This document shows positions 43,953 to 55,935 of a stretch of 64,000 bases of DNA, one piece after another. Within the stretch, counting starts at the first letter, position 1; each line of letters begins with the position of its first letter. The DNA is taken from positions 62,001-126,000 of the forward strand of contig VWND01000032.1 in NCBI GenBank assembly GCA_009599575.1. Direction: 5' to 3'. The notes below the pieces were generated by a model. That model was not told the origin of the DNA and searched no databases. It was given only the letters and a program-made list of their open reading frames with translations. The stretch comes from Blumeriella jaapii (Eukaryota; Ascomycota; Leotiomycetes; Helotiales; Drepanopezizaceae). The position numbers were made by a program, and so were the translations under genes.

Positions 43953-45560
43953 AGCCGCGCTATTATATAAAATAAAAAAAATTAAAATTTCGTTTAAAAT
44001 CGAAAATAGCGTTTATAGCTTATAATAAGCTGCCGTCGGCGTCGATAAAAACAGATAGTAAAAAAAGGTTTTTTTGCTTTGGAAAAAAATCGTTGTAAGC
44101 AAATTTGAGCAAATTAATATAAAAAACGAGGTATAATAATTTTTGCTCGAAAAGTAGTTTTAATTTATAATTATAAAAGCTTAAAACTTCGGCGATTTTA
44201 TAAAAATCGTAAAACTTATTATCGAGCTTTTTAATTAATTTAATAAAAATAATATTGCGTTTATTAAAAAATATATTATTTTTTATTCGATAAGCAAAAG
44301 CTGGTTGGCGGTATCGGTTAAAATAATGTTTTTGGTCGGCCAGCGCTAAAATCAAATTCGTGCGTAATAATAGCTTTATTTTTTTTATTTTATCGGCAAA
44401 ATCGTTTTTTTCCGCGTTTGCTATTTGTAACGTGCGAAAAATCGAAGCTAAAATAGATTTGAATAAAAAAAAGCTTAGTCGAAAGTAAAAATCTTTATTA
44501 ACGTAGAAAAAAAAGACTTCGGTAAAAGCGTTTACAGCGTTATTTGCTGCGAATTCGGCTAGAAAAAGCCAGTTTTCCCAGTCTTTTTAAGCGTATTTAA
44601 TAAATTGTTTTAAATAAAAAAATAAATAAGCGTTTGCGTTTTCGGTTTGGCCATTTGTTTCGGAATAAAAGCTGATGGATAGCGTAATATTAGTTTCGAA
44701 ACGGTAATTAATAGCTTTTCAGAATTATAAAACGAACAAAAAGCTTCGGTTTAAAATTATAAAATCGGAAAGGTTATATAAGCGTTAAATATTTTTACAA
44801 AACAGCTTGGCTAGATTTGACGCTTTTATAACTGAATAACAGGCTGTATAATATCGTTTTTTAATAAAGCGATATATTATTATTATAATTAAATTATTTC
44901 GATTTTTATGCTTTTTTACGAGAAAAAAGCTTATAAAATCGATTAATATATAATTTTAACGGCGTAAAAAAATAAGCAAAGATTTGAAAAGTTTTTAGTA
45001 GCGTTGATTAATGCTTGTATTACGAAAACAGCCGTTGCAATTGCGCATAAATTTTTTGTAATTTTTAAAAATTAATAGCTAATAATAATTTCTGCTGATA
45101 ATCTTTTACAATTTGTTTTTTCCGGAATGGTTTGTTTTTATTAAATTATAGGCCATTTGCAAAAGCCAGATGCGAATAGGAATATTTAAATTCGATATAT
45201 TTAAAACGTATAATCGGTTTCGAAAATATAATTTATTATTGCGTATAAAATATTCGAAAAGTTATAAGTTTTTTAATTTCGGAATACTTTTTGGTTTAAG
45301 CATTTTTTTTAATAATAATCTATAATTTATTAATAGAATAATATTCGTTTAATAATCGTAAAAGCTTTTCGTCGTTTGCCTCGAATATTTGTTTAAATAA
45401 AGCTGGAAAAGCGTTTAAAACTTTAGTTAAATAATGCTTTTTAAAAAAAGCTTAATTTTGGAACTGAATTTTTTCGTTTAAAAAGTTTTAGGAAAAGTTT
45501 TGAAAACGTCGAGTTAAAAAATCAGATTTGCTATTTTGTTTTTCAGGTTTAAATATAATT
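43953..45560 (-). pseudogene. Gypsy-D integrase and start of chromodomain
   Basis: Open minus frame 44020-44355 reads NKRNIIFIKLIKKLDNKFYD, then FYKIAEVLSFYNYKLKLL and LYLVFYINLLKFAYND, the gypsy integrase C-terminal segment (K L.KKL..KF.GPF.V...Y.L.LP...HPVFHVSLLKPY). VFIDADGSLL then leads into the chromodomain start at 43953-44020, which ends RGYN at the F1 insertion point. The catalytic core (44.5-45.4 kb) is too broken to show its D,D,E triad. Confidence 0.82.
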
Positions 45561-47100
45561 ATAAAATCAAAACTAATTAAAAACTCGTTTTAGCGTATTT
45601 AACGTCGGTTAAATTATTTAATTATTATAAAATATTTTAAATTTCGGTAATTTATAAGTATACGAATTGGATAGGCAGTTTTTTGTAATTCGGCTCGCTA
45701 ATTTTCGAAGCAACGTATAATAGCGAAAAAAATTTTGTTATAAATTTCGTAATTGCATTCGGCTAAATCGAACTTTTTTAATATAAACGCGATTAAATAA
45801 AACACTTTTATATCGTTTTTTTAAAAAAGAATTTTTAAAAAAACGTAATTAAAAGCGTCGGTTTTAACGAAAATCTTTTTATTAAAATTAAAATGAAATA
45901 ATATAAGTGCAATAATAAAAGCTGATTTAAAAAATTCAAAAGTTTTAATACAATTATTGTTAAAGTTTTATTTAATGTTTTTTTTCGTCAGATTTACTAA
46001 AAGAATAACGATGCGAAAAAAACTTTTAATAAAGCGTCGGTAGAAATTTGCAAAAGTTAAAAACGCTTATACGTTTTTAACGTTAAAAAGAAGATTTCAG
46101 CTAGTAATAGCTTTTAATTTTTTAAAATTCAGTTTGATTTTAATAATAAAAATAATTATTTTTAGATAAACGATTTTTTAAATTTTAAATTCGCATTTTT
46201 TTATATTTAATTGCAGACCAGCGTCGGAAAAAGCTTGAAAAACGAAATTAACGTGTTTTTTGTGTTTTTGAAAGTCGTTTAAATAAATTAAAATATCGTT
46301 TATATAAGTTATGCAAAAAATATTTAAATAAAATCGTAAAATATCGTTTATGCGAAATTAAAAAATGGCAAAGGCGTTGCATAAACCGAAAAGCATAATC
46401 AACGATTCGAATAAATCGTATTTTATATTAAACGCAATAAGCCATTTATAGCCTTTTTTTATTCGAATTTTATTAAAAGCGGCAAAAACGTTAAATTTAA
46501 TATAAAACTTCGTTTTGCTTAATCGAAAAAGTGTTTTTTAAATTAATAATAAAAGATATCGGTTTTTAATTATTATAGCGTTAAAATTTTGTAATCGACG
46601 CAAAAACGTAATCCGTTTTTTGATTTTTTCGCAAATAAAACTGGAAAAGCGGCGGGAAAAAAGCTAGCTCGAATTCAGCCTTTTTCGAAGTTTTTTTTCA
46701 AAAACTTGCGTAAAACTTGAAATTCGTTAATTAATATATTATATAAAAAATCGTATAAAAATACTGCGCTAAAACGGAGTTTTATCGTATAATCAACGTT
46801 TTTTTTATGAAACGCAAGTTTATTAGCTTTGATAAAATCGAAAGCGGCCAAATAATAATAGTAATATTAAAAAAGTTTTATTCGAAGATCGATTAATAAT
46901 TTGGTTTAAAAAGCCAAACGAATATTTTTCAAAAAGGCTTTAGCGAAGTAAAATTCAGCTGATAAATGTTATCGTTTAGCTTAAAAAAGTTTTCGTCGTA
47001 ACTGATTTATTTTTGGTAATGCAAAATTAAAATCGTTTTTAATTATAGCGCCGAGTTTTTATAAACGTTAGTCGATTTCGTATAATAAAGCTGAAAATAT
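45561..47100 (-). pseudogene. Gypsy-D reverse transcriptase and RNase H
   Basis: The minus strand gives PAAFPVLFAKKSKNGLRFCV (near 46640), with DYKIL next, and a further frame with YGLFE/LIMLFGLCNAFAIF-type residues (about 46370-46430), matching the gypsy RT order (PAAAPV.FV.KK.GGLR.CVDYR ... MPFGL.NAPATFQ). Frame changes separate the blocks. RNase H should lie at 45.6-46.2 kb and is not legible. Confidence 0.8.
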
Positions 47101-47269
47101 TTCGATTTCGGGCTGAAAAAATAAAGTATTAAAAGTAGCAGCTTCTGTACGGCGAAAAAGGGTTGATTAAACGATTGATTTGTAAAAATAGCGTTTTTGA
47201 ATTAAACCTGAAATAGCTAATTAATAAAAGTTCTGGAATAAATAATTGAAACGGCAGAAGTCTGAATTA

Positions 47270-47580
47270 AAATAAAAAGTATTCGTAGTTTAATTAATAT
47301 AAGAATTATATATTTTAAACTAAGGTTTGCCCAAAATAAAATCGTATTTTTTTAGTGTTATAATAAAAATTATAATTCGTTCGATATAACGAGCGATATT
47401 AATTTGAAAAAAAACTTGATAAATAACGTCGCCGTAAATGAAAAAACGTTCGTTAACCACGGTAAGTTTACGTAGATTAATAAGTAAAACAAAAGTTAAT
47501 TCGTAGTATTATACGAAAGTATAATTAATAAAATTATCGATAGCTTCGGAATCGTTTAAAAAATAAGTTTTAATATATGT
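47270..47580 (-). pseudogene. Gypsy-D aspartic protease
   Basis: The minus strand reads FLNDSEAIDNFINYTF (active-site block D-S-G-A now D-S-E-A), then LINLRKLTVVNERFFIYGDV, RYIERIIIFIITLKKYDFIL and GKP. This is the retropepsin layout (A.IDSGA..NFI ... LG..D.ILG.PWL). Confidence 0.83.
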
Positions 47581-47649
47581 ATTATTAGCAGTTATAATAC
47601 AAAGTAATATTAAATATAATTCCGGAACGCTATTTAAAGCAGATAATTC

Positions 47650-49150
47650 CAATTTATTTTTCAAAAGTTTTTAATAATAACAATTATTAAAAACAATTAG
47701 TTTTCCGATTTTTTTGCTTCGGCTTTAGCTTTTTTAATTTAAAAAAAATCGGAGCAATTAGCAGCTCGGTGTTTATCGCTGGCATATTAAAAATAAAAAT
47801 TGTTAGCAAAAAAATAAATTCGGCGAGCTAGCTTTTCGGCGTTACCGATTAAGCGTTTGTTTTTTGTTATATTAGCTGCGGTTTATATAATTGCTTTGGT
47901 TTAAATAACGCTGAAGTTTATAAAATCGCTTTGAATAATAATCGTAATAACAGTTTTAAATATAAAAACGGAAAAAGTGATTTTCGTATTACGGCTTTCG
48001 GTTTTATAATAATTAGAATTTAATTATCGAAAAACGGTATCGGTTTCGCGTATTTAAGCGCAAAAATCAATAAAATCGGTTTTTAAATCAAAAAGGTTAA
48101 TATACGATAAACGAATAATTATATTAAAATAAAAAGCTTTGCGTAAAATAGCGATAGCGGCTTTGTTATTAAATTTAATATAGCTTTTAATTTCCAGCCA
48201 AGTAAAAAAAAAAAAAAAAAAAATTAATTGTTTTGCTTAAAAAACAGAATTTTTTTAAATGCATTTGTTTATTAATTAAAAACGCCGAACGATTATTATA
48301 AGATTTGAATTATTTTTGCAACAGTTAAATAAAAAAAGGTGCCGTTCGTACGTAAATCTTTTTGTAAAGCGTTTTTGGCTGTATCGGAAAAACGGAAAAA
48401 AAAAGTAATTTATACGATTTTATTCGGTCGCATATTAATTTTAATTAAAACGGAGCTTTAGAATTATATTTTAAAAAAAAATAGTAAAATGCTTCGTAAC
48501 GTTGCCGGTGCCGTTCGAATTTGTAAATTTATCGAGGTCGGAAAAAGCAAGCGTTCTTTTTTTTGTATTTAAAAATATTCGGTATATTTTGGCTAACAAA
48601 AACTTATTTTCGGAAATTAGCGAATTCGGCTTCGTAATTTTGAATTATTTTTTCTTAAAATATTTTTTTCTTTCCAGTATTATACCGTTTGAATATCCAG
48701 CTTCTAAACTAAACCATTCAGTTTGATTTTAAGCGATATTATTATATCGTTTTATTTTACCGCGTAAGCAAAAATATCGAAGATTTCGCGAAAACAGACT
48801 TTCGTATTAACGATTAAAGCGGCGACGATTTAGTCGAGGTATTTAAAATATTCTAAAATAAAGCAATTAAAAAGTTTCGAAAATTTGAAATGGTTCGATA
48901 TAGCTCGTTAAAAAAAAAGCGTAAAATGTATTTTGTTCCGGAATATAAACAAAAGCAGAACGGAGTTTTTTAAATATAAGTTTTGTATTAAAAAAAATTA
49001 TCGTTTCGTAGTTTCGTATTATAAAAGTTATTTTTAAAAAAAATCGTAAAAATTGTTATCGCGATAAGATTTGTTAATTTTTTTGTATGCGTAAAAGCAA
49101 AATAAAATTAGCAAGCTTTTTCAGTTCGAAAACTAAATAAAAATATTAAA
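47650..49150 (-). pseudogene. Gypsy-D gag
   Basis: A zinc-knuckle remnant YASDKHRAANCSDF lies at about 47755-47800 on the minus strand (C-x2-C-x4-H-x4-C with the first two Cys lost), followed by a Lys/Ala linker into protease. The rest of gag is broken. The 48193-49168 half is duplicated at 1-976. Confidence 0.72.
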
Positions 49151-49168
49151 AAAGTTTGGTAATTAATA

Positions 49169-49341
49169 TATCAAAAGTGCGAATAAGCAAAAGGTTCGTT
49201 GATAAATTGCATTAATTACGAGGTTCTAAATTAAAAATGTCGCGAAGTTTAAAATACAATATATGCGGGCTCCGATGTCACGTGATAACAACGTGATCTT
49301 CGGACCACGTGACCAACGAACCGACGTTTCATCCCCTTATA
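49169..49341 (-). repeat. Gypsy-D 5' LTR
   Basis: The inner edge is mutated (tatcaaaagtgcgaataagc). The outer end is intact (cgtttcatccccttata). CACGTG sites lie at 49279-49284 and 49306-49311. The TSD taatc follows at 49342-49346. Just inside, ttaattaccaaac on the minus strand may be a RIP-altered primer site of TTGGTTACCAAAC form. Confidence 0.93.
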
Positions 49342-49346
49342 TAATC

Positions 49347-50303
49347 GCCGGCTTAAATTTTTTTTTTTTTTTTTTTTTTTTTATTAAAGCGGTATTAAGA
49401 AATATAAAAACTTTTTTTTTCGATATTTTCGAAAGCGTTAAGTTTGTTAAAATTGTTTAATTTTTTTTCGGAATTCGTTTCGGCGTTTTTGGGCTTTTTC
49501 GAATCTTTTGATTATTTCGTAAACTTTTTTTTAATTTTTTCCTGTTTTATTTTAATTCGTATTATCTTTACTTTTTTACGTTTATTATTTTTTTTTGTTC
49601 GGCGCGGATTCGTTTATTAATTAAATAAATCAAAGTCTCGGTGAAAAGTCTTTCCGAATCGCTTTAAGCGTAGCTTTTTTAAATAATTTTTTAAATAAAA
49701 AAAATAGAAAGTCGTCGCGCCCGGGTAATAAGATATTTTCGGCCTTTAGTAAAATTGGTAACTTTAAAAAAAACGATAATACGGGGTTTTTTTAAATAGC
49801 CGAAGGCGCTAAATCTTTTTAAATAGCTGAAAATGCTTGTTCGCTACGAATGCGAAAAGCTATAATATCGATAATAACGATATAAATGTAATAATATAAT
49901 AAAAAGTTGTTTTAATAATATCGAACTGCCGTTCCGATAAATAAAAAAATAAAAATTTCAAAATTAAAAAGCAAAAAAATATTAATTCAAAAGATAAAAC
50001 TCAGATAAAATTGGATTGATAATTAAATTAATTTTTATTTTTTATATTTTTAATAAAAAGCGCTTATAAATACAAAAGGAAGGATGGAGCCCTCGAAAAA
50101 AGGATTTTCTAAAAAACCAGGCGAATCTTATTTAATATGCTTTTTCAGCTTTTATTCCGATTTTTTCTTTTTCGTACCAATTTTTTTTAATATAATTCTA
50201 ATAACTGGTTTTTTTTAGCAATTATTCTTATAAAATGTTTTATTTAAATATTATTTCCAGCTTTTATAATACTATCCGGCCCTTACGGCCTATCCGCAGA
50301 AAG
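49347..50303 (-). mobile_element. Gypsy-C minus copy (C-), segment 3 (gag start, leader and part of 5' LTR)
   Basis: It is the reverse complement of 50545-51496 of C+. The two face each other head to head around a 240-bp centre. It includes ggcctatccgcagaaa at the right end, where F3 is inserted. A T run (49359-49382) replaces part of the C+ sequence. There is no long frame on the minus strand. Confidence 0.9.
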
Positions 50304-50469
50304 TGTGACGATTTAATCAGTCGGAGGGCTGGGAGATCAGTCAACTGGTCGCCGTGTTCATATGGTATGAAAAACGAGCCTTTGGTTTTGTAACAAAATA
50401 TTCATTTAGAATTAATAATTGCAAAAGGCAGAGGTTGTTAAGAAGAAAGAGCTTTATATATATAAATGG
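50304..50469 (-). repeat. Gypsy-F copy 3 (F3), LTR fragment
   Basis: It begins tgtgacgatttaatcagtcg, the reverse complement of the F LTR end, and runs as far as the tatatataaatgg block, about half an LTR. It is inserted in the C- 5' LTR and itself interrupted by C+ at 50470. The rest of F3 is expected beyond the window. It is GC-normal. Confidence 0.85.
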
Positions 50470-50880
50470 TGTCAGGAACCAATATCACGTGTATAAGTCA
50501 GATGATCCGCCAAGACCCTCTGCCTTTTACCAATCCTCGAATAGTATTTTCTGCGGATAGGCCGTGGGGGCCGGATAATATTATAAGGGCTGAAAATAAC
50601 ATTTAGGTAAAACACTTTATAGGAGTAATTGCTAAGGAACCAGTTATTAGGGTTATATTGAAAAGGATAAAAAAAGGTCGGGATAAAAGCTGGAAAAGCA
50701 TACTAAATAGGGTTCGCTTGGTTTCTTAGGAAATATTTTTTTCGAAGGTTCCACTTTTTCTTTTGTATTTATACACGCTTTTTATTAAAAATGTAAAAAG
50801 TAAAAATCAGTCTGACTATTAATTTAATTTTATTTAAGCTTTATTATTTAAACTAATATTTCCCTGCTTTTTAATTTTTA
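50470..50880 (+). repeat. Gypsy-C+ 5' LTR and leader (inner end not resolved)
   Basis: It begins tgtcaggaaccaatatcacg, the same first nine bases as the Gypsy-D LTR. CACGTG lies at 50486-50491. The outer 250 bp are GC-normal, then composition turns AT-rich. No second LTR of this family is in the window, so the LTR end cannot be placed. Confidence 0.7.
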
Positions 50881-50999
50881 TATTTTAATCTTTTTATTTA
50901 TCGGAACGGCAGTTCGATATTATTAAAATAATTTTTTATTATATTATTATATTTATATCGTTATTATCGATATTATAGCTTTTCGCATTCGCAGCAAAC

Positions 51000-52520
51000 A
51001 AGCACTTTTAGCTATTTAAAAAAACTCAGCGCTTTCGGCTGCTTAGAAAAACCCCGTACTATCGTTTTCTTTAACGTTACCAGCTTTACCAAAGATCGAA
51101 AATATTTTATTATTAGAGCGCGACGACTTTTTAACTTTTTTTATCGAAGAATTATTAAAAAAAGCCACGTTTAAAGCGATTCGAAAGGATTTTCCACCGA
51201 AACCCTAATTTATTTGGCTGATAAACGAATCCGCGTCGAACAAAAAAAAACGATAAACGTAAAAAAATAAAAAAGATACGAATTAAAATAAAACAGAAAA
51301 AAACTGAAAAAAAAATCTACGAAATAATTAAAAAACTCGAAGAAATCAAAAAACGCCGAAACGAATTTCGAAAAAAAATTAAATAATTTTAATAAAAACT
51401 TAACGCTTTCGAAAATATCGAAAAAAAGATTTTTATATTTTTTAATACCGTCCCAACTGAAAAAAAACAGAAAATAATCCAAGCTGGCGATTATTATAAG
51501 ATATTTTCGAAGCATTACGATAATAATACTTATTGGAAACGATTTAGCATTTTTTTTAAATATATTATATTTTTTATAAAAAACACAGCGAATTCGAGCC
51601 GAAAAGCATTAAAAATAAAAGATTTTCTAATATATCGAAGGAAAAATATTAAAAAAGCTTAATTTTTTATTCGGCGTACAAAACGAAATTTCCGCTAAAA
51701 TAAAAAAATAATATTTTATATTAATTAAAAAAAAATTAACGCTTATGTTTTAGCTTTTAATAATAAAATAAAAAAAAAATAAACCGGATACAAACGACGT
51801 TTTACGAATATTCGAATTATATAAAACGATTTCAAAAGATAAATATTAAACTTTTTAATAAATGCGAAAAATCGAAAAATCGCGGCTTCGAATTTATACG
51901 ATAAAGCGAAGCAAAAAAAGCATAAATTAATTAACGATTTCGTTGCTTATTTAAATAATCTTAAACAGCAATTGCAAATAACAAACGATACGATTAAAAA
52001 AAAAATGCTTTTCGCAAAACTCCGATTTATTTTTCGAAAAGAAATTATTAAACGAAGCAATACTGCAGTTACAAGCTCGTACGAAAAATTAATATTAATC
52101 GTTCGTCGTATCGAAAATGCTAATAAAATTATCAGCGACGAAACGAAAAATAATAAACGACGAAACGAGCGTAAAAAAAAAAAAAAAAAAAAAAAACTTA
52201 TATTTACGATCAAAACTTAAAAGCTAAAACAAATACATATCGTTTTCGATTCGAAAATACGTTATAAAAAGAAAAACGAAAGCGAAAAAACGACAATTTT
52301 AATAAAATCTTTTAAAATCCTAAAATTTTTAACGACTTTTTTTATTTTTCGAAATGCAATCGCTGCTAAAAGAAAAAGCATCGCATAGCCAATTATTTAA
52401 AAATCGAATATTATAAATATAACAAAAAAAGATATATAATTTTAAACTGCTCCGAAGCTAACAAATCTAAAGATTCGGAAAAAGCTTTCGCTCGATTTTA
52501 ATTTCGTCGCTGCTAATAAA
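51000..52520 (+). pseudogene. Gypsy-C+ gag
   Basis: The open piece 51972-52220 (KLRFIFRKEIIKRSNTAVTS then SYEKLILIVRRIENAN) carries a long Lys run from an A tract. At about 52420-52470 the frame gives YYKYNKKRYIILNC, a zinc knuckle with both early Cys changed to Tyr. Earlier gag (51.0-51.9 kb) is Lys/Glu-rich on the plus strand. Short stops throughout. Confidence 0.75.
51979..51980. other. Empty target site for element H
   Basis: In C+ the sequence gcaaaTAacaaacg is uninterrupted. In C- the same TA is duplicated on either side of H (18001-18002, 36370-36371). Confidence 0.88.
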
Positions 52521-52539
52521 ATCGAACGAAAAAAAAAAG

Positions 52540-53150
52540 CAGAAAATAATAATTTTAATCGAAATTAAAAAAGCCAAAAGCGAAATTCGTACGAAACGAG
52601 CTTTTATCGACTGCGGCGCGAAAAAAAACTGCGTAACTTAAAAGTTATTAATTAAATATAAATGAAAATTAATTCAAAAACGTATTAATTTATTTACGAT
52701 CGAAGAAAAAAAAAAATTTATTTACGATACGTATACGTAATTTATTCGCGCTATTAATAATTATAAAATAATTAAAAAAATACAAAGCGATTTCGTAGTT
52801 TGCGATATAAATATTTTAAGGATTTTATTTATTCTAAGGTTTTTTTGGTTGCGAAATATCGACCCCGTTATAAGCTTTCGACTTAAATCGTGGCAATATT
52901 CAATCGAACGCTTACAGCTTAATCTCGTTATAATTAAACGTTTTAAAAAAAAATCCAAAAAAAAACAAGCGTTTTATATCGTTTTAAAAAAAACTATTAA
53001 AAAACAATATTAATTACTTTTTAAATACGACGATTACGCCGACGTATTCGACGATACCGCCGCGGTTATTCTAGCTTTTTATTATTTTATAAAATATCGA
53101 ATAGATTTCGCGAAAAAAAAAGATTTTTTTTGGAAATCAATTTATTTTTT
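52540..53150 (+). pseudogene. Gypsy-C+ aspartic protease
   Basis: RTKRAFIDCGAKKNCVT (about 52585-52635) is the retropepsin active site in the form D-C-G-A, with Asp and Gly kept. It is followed by KLLIKYKLKFKRINLFT in pattern and a linker to RT. It is one of the few active sites here without a fatal substitution, but stops follow. Confidence 0.78.
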
Positions 53151-53800
53151 GTCGGAATTTAAATTCATCGAATTACGCGAATATTTCGATTCGAACTTAA
53201 AAAAAAATTAAATAAAAAGATTTATTAGCTTTGCCGGCGCACCGGTAATATTTATACCGAAAAAAAACGGAAGTTTACGATTATGCGTCGATTATAAAAG
53301 TCTAAACGCAATTACGATTAAAAATCGAATTTTCTTACCTTTTATAAGCGAAATTTTAAATCGTTTAAAAAAAGCTAAAATATTTACTAAACTAAATCTT
53401 ATTTAAACGTATTACCGCTTTCGAATAAAAAAAAAAGATAAATGGAAAACTGCGTTTCGCATTCGTTACGGACATTTCGAATACTGCGTATTACTTTTCG
53501 GCTTTTCGAACGCACCAGCAACTTTTTAAGCGTATATTAATTAAGCTTTAGTCGATTTAATAAATATTACGTATATAATTTATTTCGACGATATTTTAAT
53601 ATTTTCCGAAAACTCCGACGATTATATAAACGCGATAAAAGAAATTTTCGAAAAACTCCGTATTAATAAATTTTACGAAAATCTGAAAAAATATGTTTTC
53701 GATACGAATACGATCGAGTTTCTAAGCTTCGTCGTTATTTCTACGGAAATTAAAATGGATCTTAAAAAAAAAAATAATATTCGGAAATAGCTTTTTTTTA
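53150..53800 (+). pseudogene. Gypsy-C+ reverse transcriptase
   Basis: The frame is nearly continuous: [65 protein letters not shown], then YFDDILIFSENSDDY with the catalytic F-D-D kept (about 53580-53600), and FLSFVVISTEIKMDL. A few TAA codons (for example in AYIN-stop-ALVDL) break it. It is the best-kept gypsy RT catalytic box in the window. Confidence 0.9.
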
Positions 53801-55163
53801 TTACGTAGCGAAATATTTAAATGTTTTTGGATTTTATTAATTTTTACAAACGTTTTATTAAAAACTACGCTAAGCTTTGCCGATTTATTATAAATCTTTT
53901 AAAAAAAATACAACGAAAAAAAATATCGGGCCCTTTTCGTTTTTTATTCGAAGCAAAACTCGCTTTTTTATTTTTAAAAAAAAAATTTTGCTAAGCATCG
54001 ATTCTACGCTATTTCGATTTTCGATTAAAAATCCAAATCGAAACAAACGCTTCGAAATTTGCTATAAGCGGAATTTTATTTTAATTATTCGGAAAAAATA
54101 CGAAAGCACGTTAGTATTTTATCGCGTATTATTCGAAAAAGCTTTTTTTAATAAAATAAAAATACGAAATTTACGACGCTGAGCTAATAGCTATAATTTA
54201 CGCTTTTAAATAATAAAGCCAATATTTACGTAGCGTTTTTAACGTTATTATTATACGTACAAATTATTATAATCTGAAATACTTTTTTACAAAAAAACGT
54301 TTAAACGGACGCTAAGCGAAATAGGCCGACGAGCTAGCTGAATACGATTTTGCAATCGAATATAAAACAAAAATTTCTAATCCGGCGAATGGTTTTTTCC
54401 GCCGGTTAAATTTAAAAAAAAATTTAAAAAAAAATAACGAACAGTTGCTTACGCTGTATCGTAAATTAAAATTAATTTATTTAAGAAATTTTAAAATGTT
54501 TTCCGCAGTAAAAACACGCTTAAAATCGAAGCATAAATTATTTCGCGCCGATAAATATTCGGAACTTTTATTAACGGAATTAAAAAATAAAAAGCAAACG
54601 GAAAAAAGCTAAATAAAAAGCTTTTTCGCCGGATTGTTTTTTGCTAATATTATTAATTGCAAACAATATATATTACGAAGCGTAGCCGCTATATTGTTAT
54701 AATTCGAAACGGTTAATAACGAGCTAGCAAAACCGATTTATAAAACTATTTTTAAATTGCAAAAATCTGATTTTTTTGTATTATAAAAAACGTACGAATC
54801 GGCTTCGCAAAGCAATCGAGCCGGATCCGAAAAATACTAGCGTATAAGCCATAATAAATTATTACGTTACAAAAAACGTACGTATATTCCGAATAAAAGC
54901 GTTATTAAAAGCGAAATATTAAAAATTAATTACGACGATCCGACCGCCGGCTATTAAAGCTTTCGGCGAACGTTAAAACTGGTCGAAAAAAAAGTATTTT
55001 TGGCCTGGTTTACGAGGCGACGTAAAACGTTACGTTAATACGTGTAAAAAATGCTAAAAAAGCAAATCTAGAAAGCACCGACCTTATAGCGAATTAGCTT
55101 TTTTTCGATTTCTACGAGATTTTAAAAAAAAATAATAATTATAAATTTTATTACGGATTTATC
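53801..55163 (+). pseudogene. Gypsy-C+ RNase H and integrase N-terminal part
   Basis: RNase H pieces occur around 53877-54300. At 54935-55060 the frame reads DDPTAGY, a stop, SFRRTLKLVEKKVFLAWFTR, RRKTLR, then KMLKKQI, the integrase zinc region (H.DP.AGH.G...T...V...Y.WPG....V..YV..C..C). Both Cys of the pair are lost. The frame is cut at 55163 by F2 near the expected first catalytic Asp. Confidence 0.8.
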
Positions 55164-55430
55164 TGTGACGATCTAATCAGTCGGAGGGCTGGGAAATCAG
55201 TCAACTGGTCGCCGAGTTCATATAATATGAAAAACGAGCTTTTGGTTCTGTAACAAAAATATTCACTTAGAATTAACAACTGCAAAAGGCAAAAGTGCTA
55301 AAGAAAAAGTGCCTTATATATATAAATAGTTTTCACAATTGATAAGAAACCTATTAGAAAACTAAAGAGCTTGCAATTATACGTAATTGCTGGGGTGATA
55401 CGAAAGGTAATAACAAAGTAAATCGTTACA
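55164..55430 (-). repeat. Gypsy-F2 3' LTR (267 bp)
   Basis: It matches F1 LTRs but carries only one copy of the 28-bp unit (near 55360-55395), which accounts for most of its shorter length. The outer part is intact, and the inner part is mutated to aatcgttaca. Confidence 0.92.
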
Positions 55431-55677
55431 TTATTTTTTTGTCCGAAAAAAAAAAACGCGCTTTCGAACTTTTATCCATTGGTACGTCGTTATTCAAATA
55501 ATCGTACGAATTCAAACCTTCGGAATACGCCTTCAGCCAGTTTACAAGTTTTGCAAAAAGACCGGAAAGCTTTTTATACGTTAAATAAAAGTCGCGCACT
55601 TTCAAAAAAGCGTATATAAAATTAGACGCGGAGTACCACGTAAGATTTTTATTTAAGTTTATTCAAAAAACTTTGTA

Positions 55678-55930
55678 TTAAAAGGTTTTCCGTTGTATTC
55701 GATAAGCGATTAATTTTTTAATTTCGTATTTAAGCTTATTAATTATATTAATAAATTCAGAAATTAGATTAATTTGATTTGTAAGCGCGTCGTCAGCTGC
55801 TTTACGCAGTCGATTAGCATAAAAAACTGGATATACGTTTATAATACTAAAAAGATTTAGCTTGAAAGCGTTGTCGAAAATTTTGGCTATAACTTTAAAA
55901 AAGCCGTTTATAAAATTATCGAACTTGCGG
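55678..55930 (-). pseudogene. Gypsy-F2 integrase C-terminus and chromodomain start
   Basis: The minus strand reads FRKFDNFINGFFKVIAKIFD, NAFKLNLFSIINVYPVFYAN, RLRKAADDALTNQ and YEIKKLIAYRIQRKTF, closely matching F1 43125-43406. The open frame continues upstream only because it runs into the Gypsy-G LTR, giving a chimeric frame to 56220. Confidence 0.87.
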
Positions 55931-55935
55931 AAGGG

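Larger units (their letters stand above)
36855..49341 (-). mobile_element. Gypsy-D, complete Ty3/gypsy chromovirus-type element interrupted by F1
   Basis: It has LTRs of 173 bp at 36855-37027 and 49169-49341 and a perfect 5-bp TSD taatc inside C-. Without F1 it is about 6.0 kb, normal for the group. Minus-strand order is gag (47.7-49.1 kb), protease (47.3-47.6), RT and RNase H (45.6-47.0), integrase (44.0-45.5), then a chromodomain split by F1. A chromodomain at the integrase end would direct insertion to modified histones. Confidence 0.95.
50470..55163 (+). mobile_element. Gypsy-C plus copy (C+), 5' 4.7 kb
   Basis: It starts TGTCAGGAACC inside the F3 LTR. Plus-strand order is 5' LTR and leader, gag, protease, RT, RNase H, integrase zinc region. 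It is interrupted at 55163 by F2 and continues outside the window. It is the most legible copy of family C and supplies the uninserted reference for the insertions into C-. Confidence 0.93.
55164..55935 (-). mobile_element. Gypsy-F copy 2 (F2), 3' end
   Basis: This is a minus-strand copy of F1: 3' LTR, polypurine region, then chromodomain and integrase C-terminus. It is interrupted at 55935 by Gypsy-G and resumes at 62474. It is inserted in the C+ integrase. Confidence 0.93.

Noticed and set aside
51947..52213. Phe/Leu/Ser-rich minus frame
   Set aside because: It is antisense to the Lys-rich gag of C+. The A tract reads as poly-Phe on the other strand.
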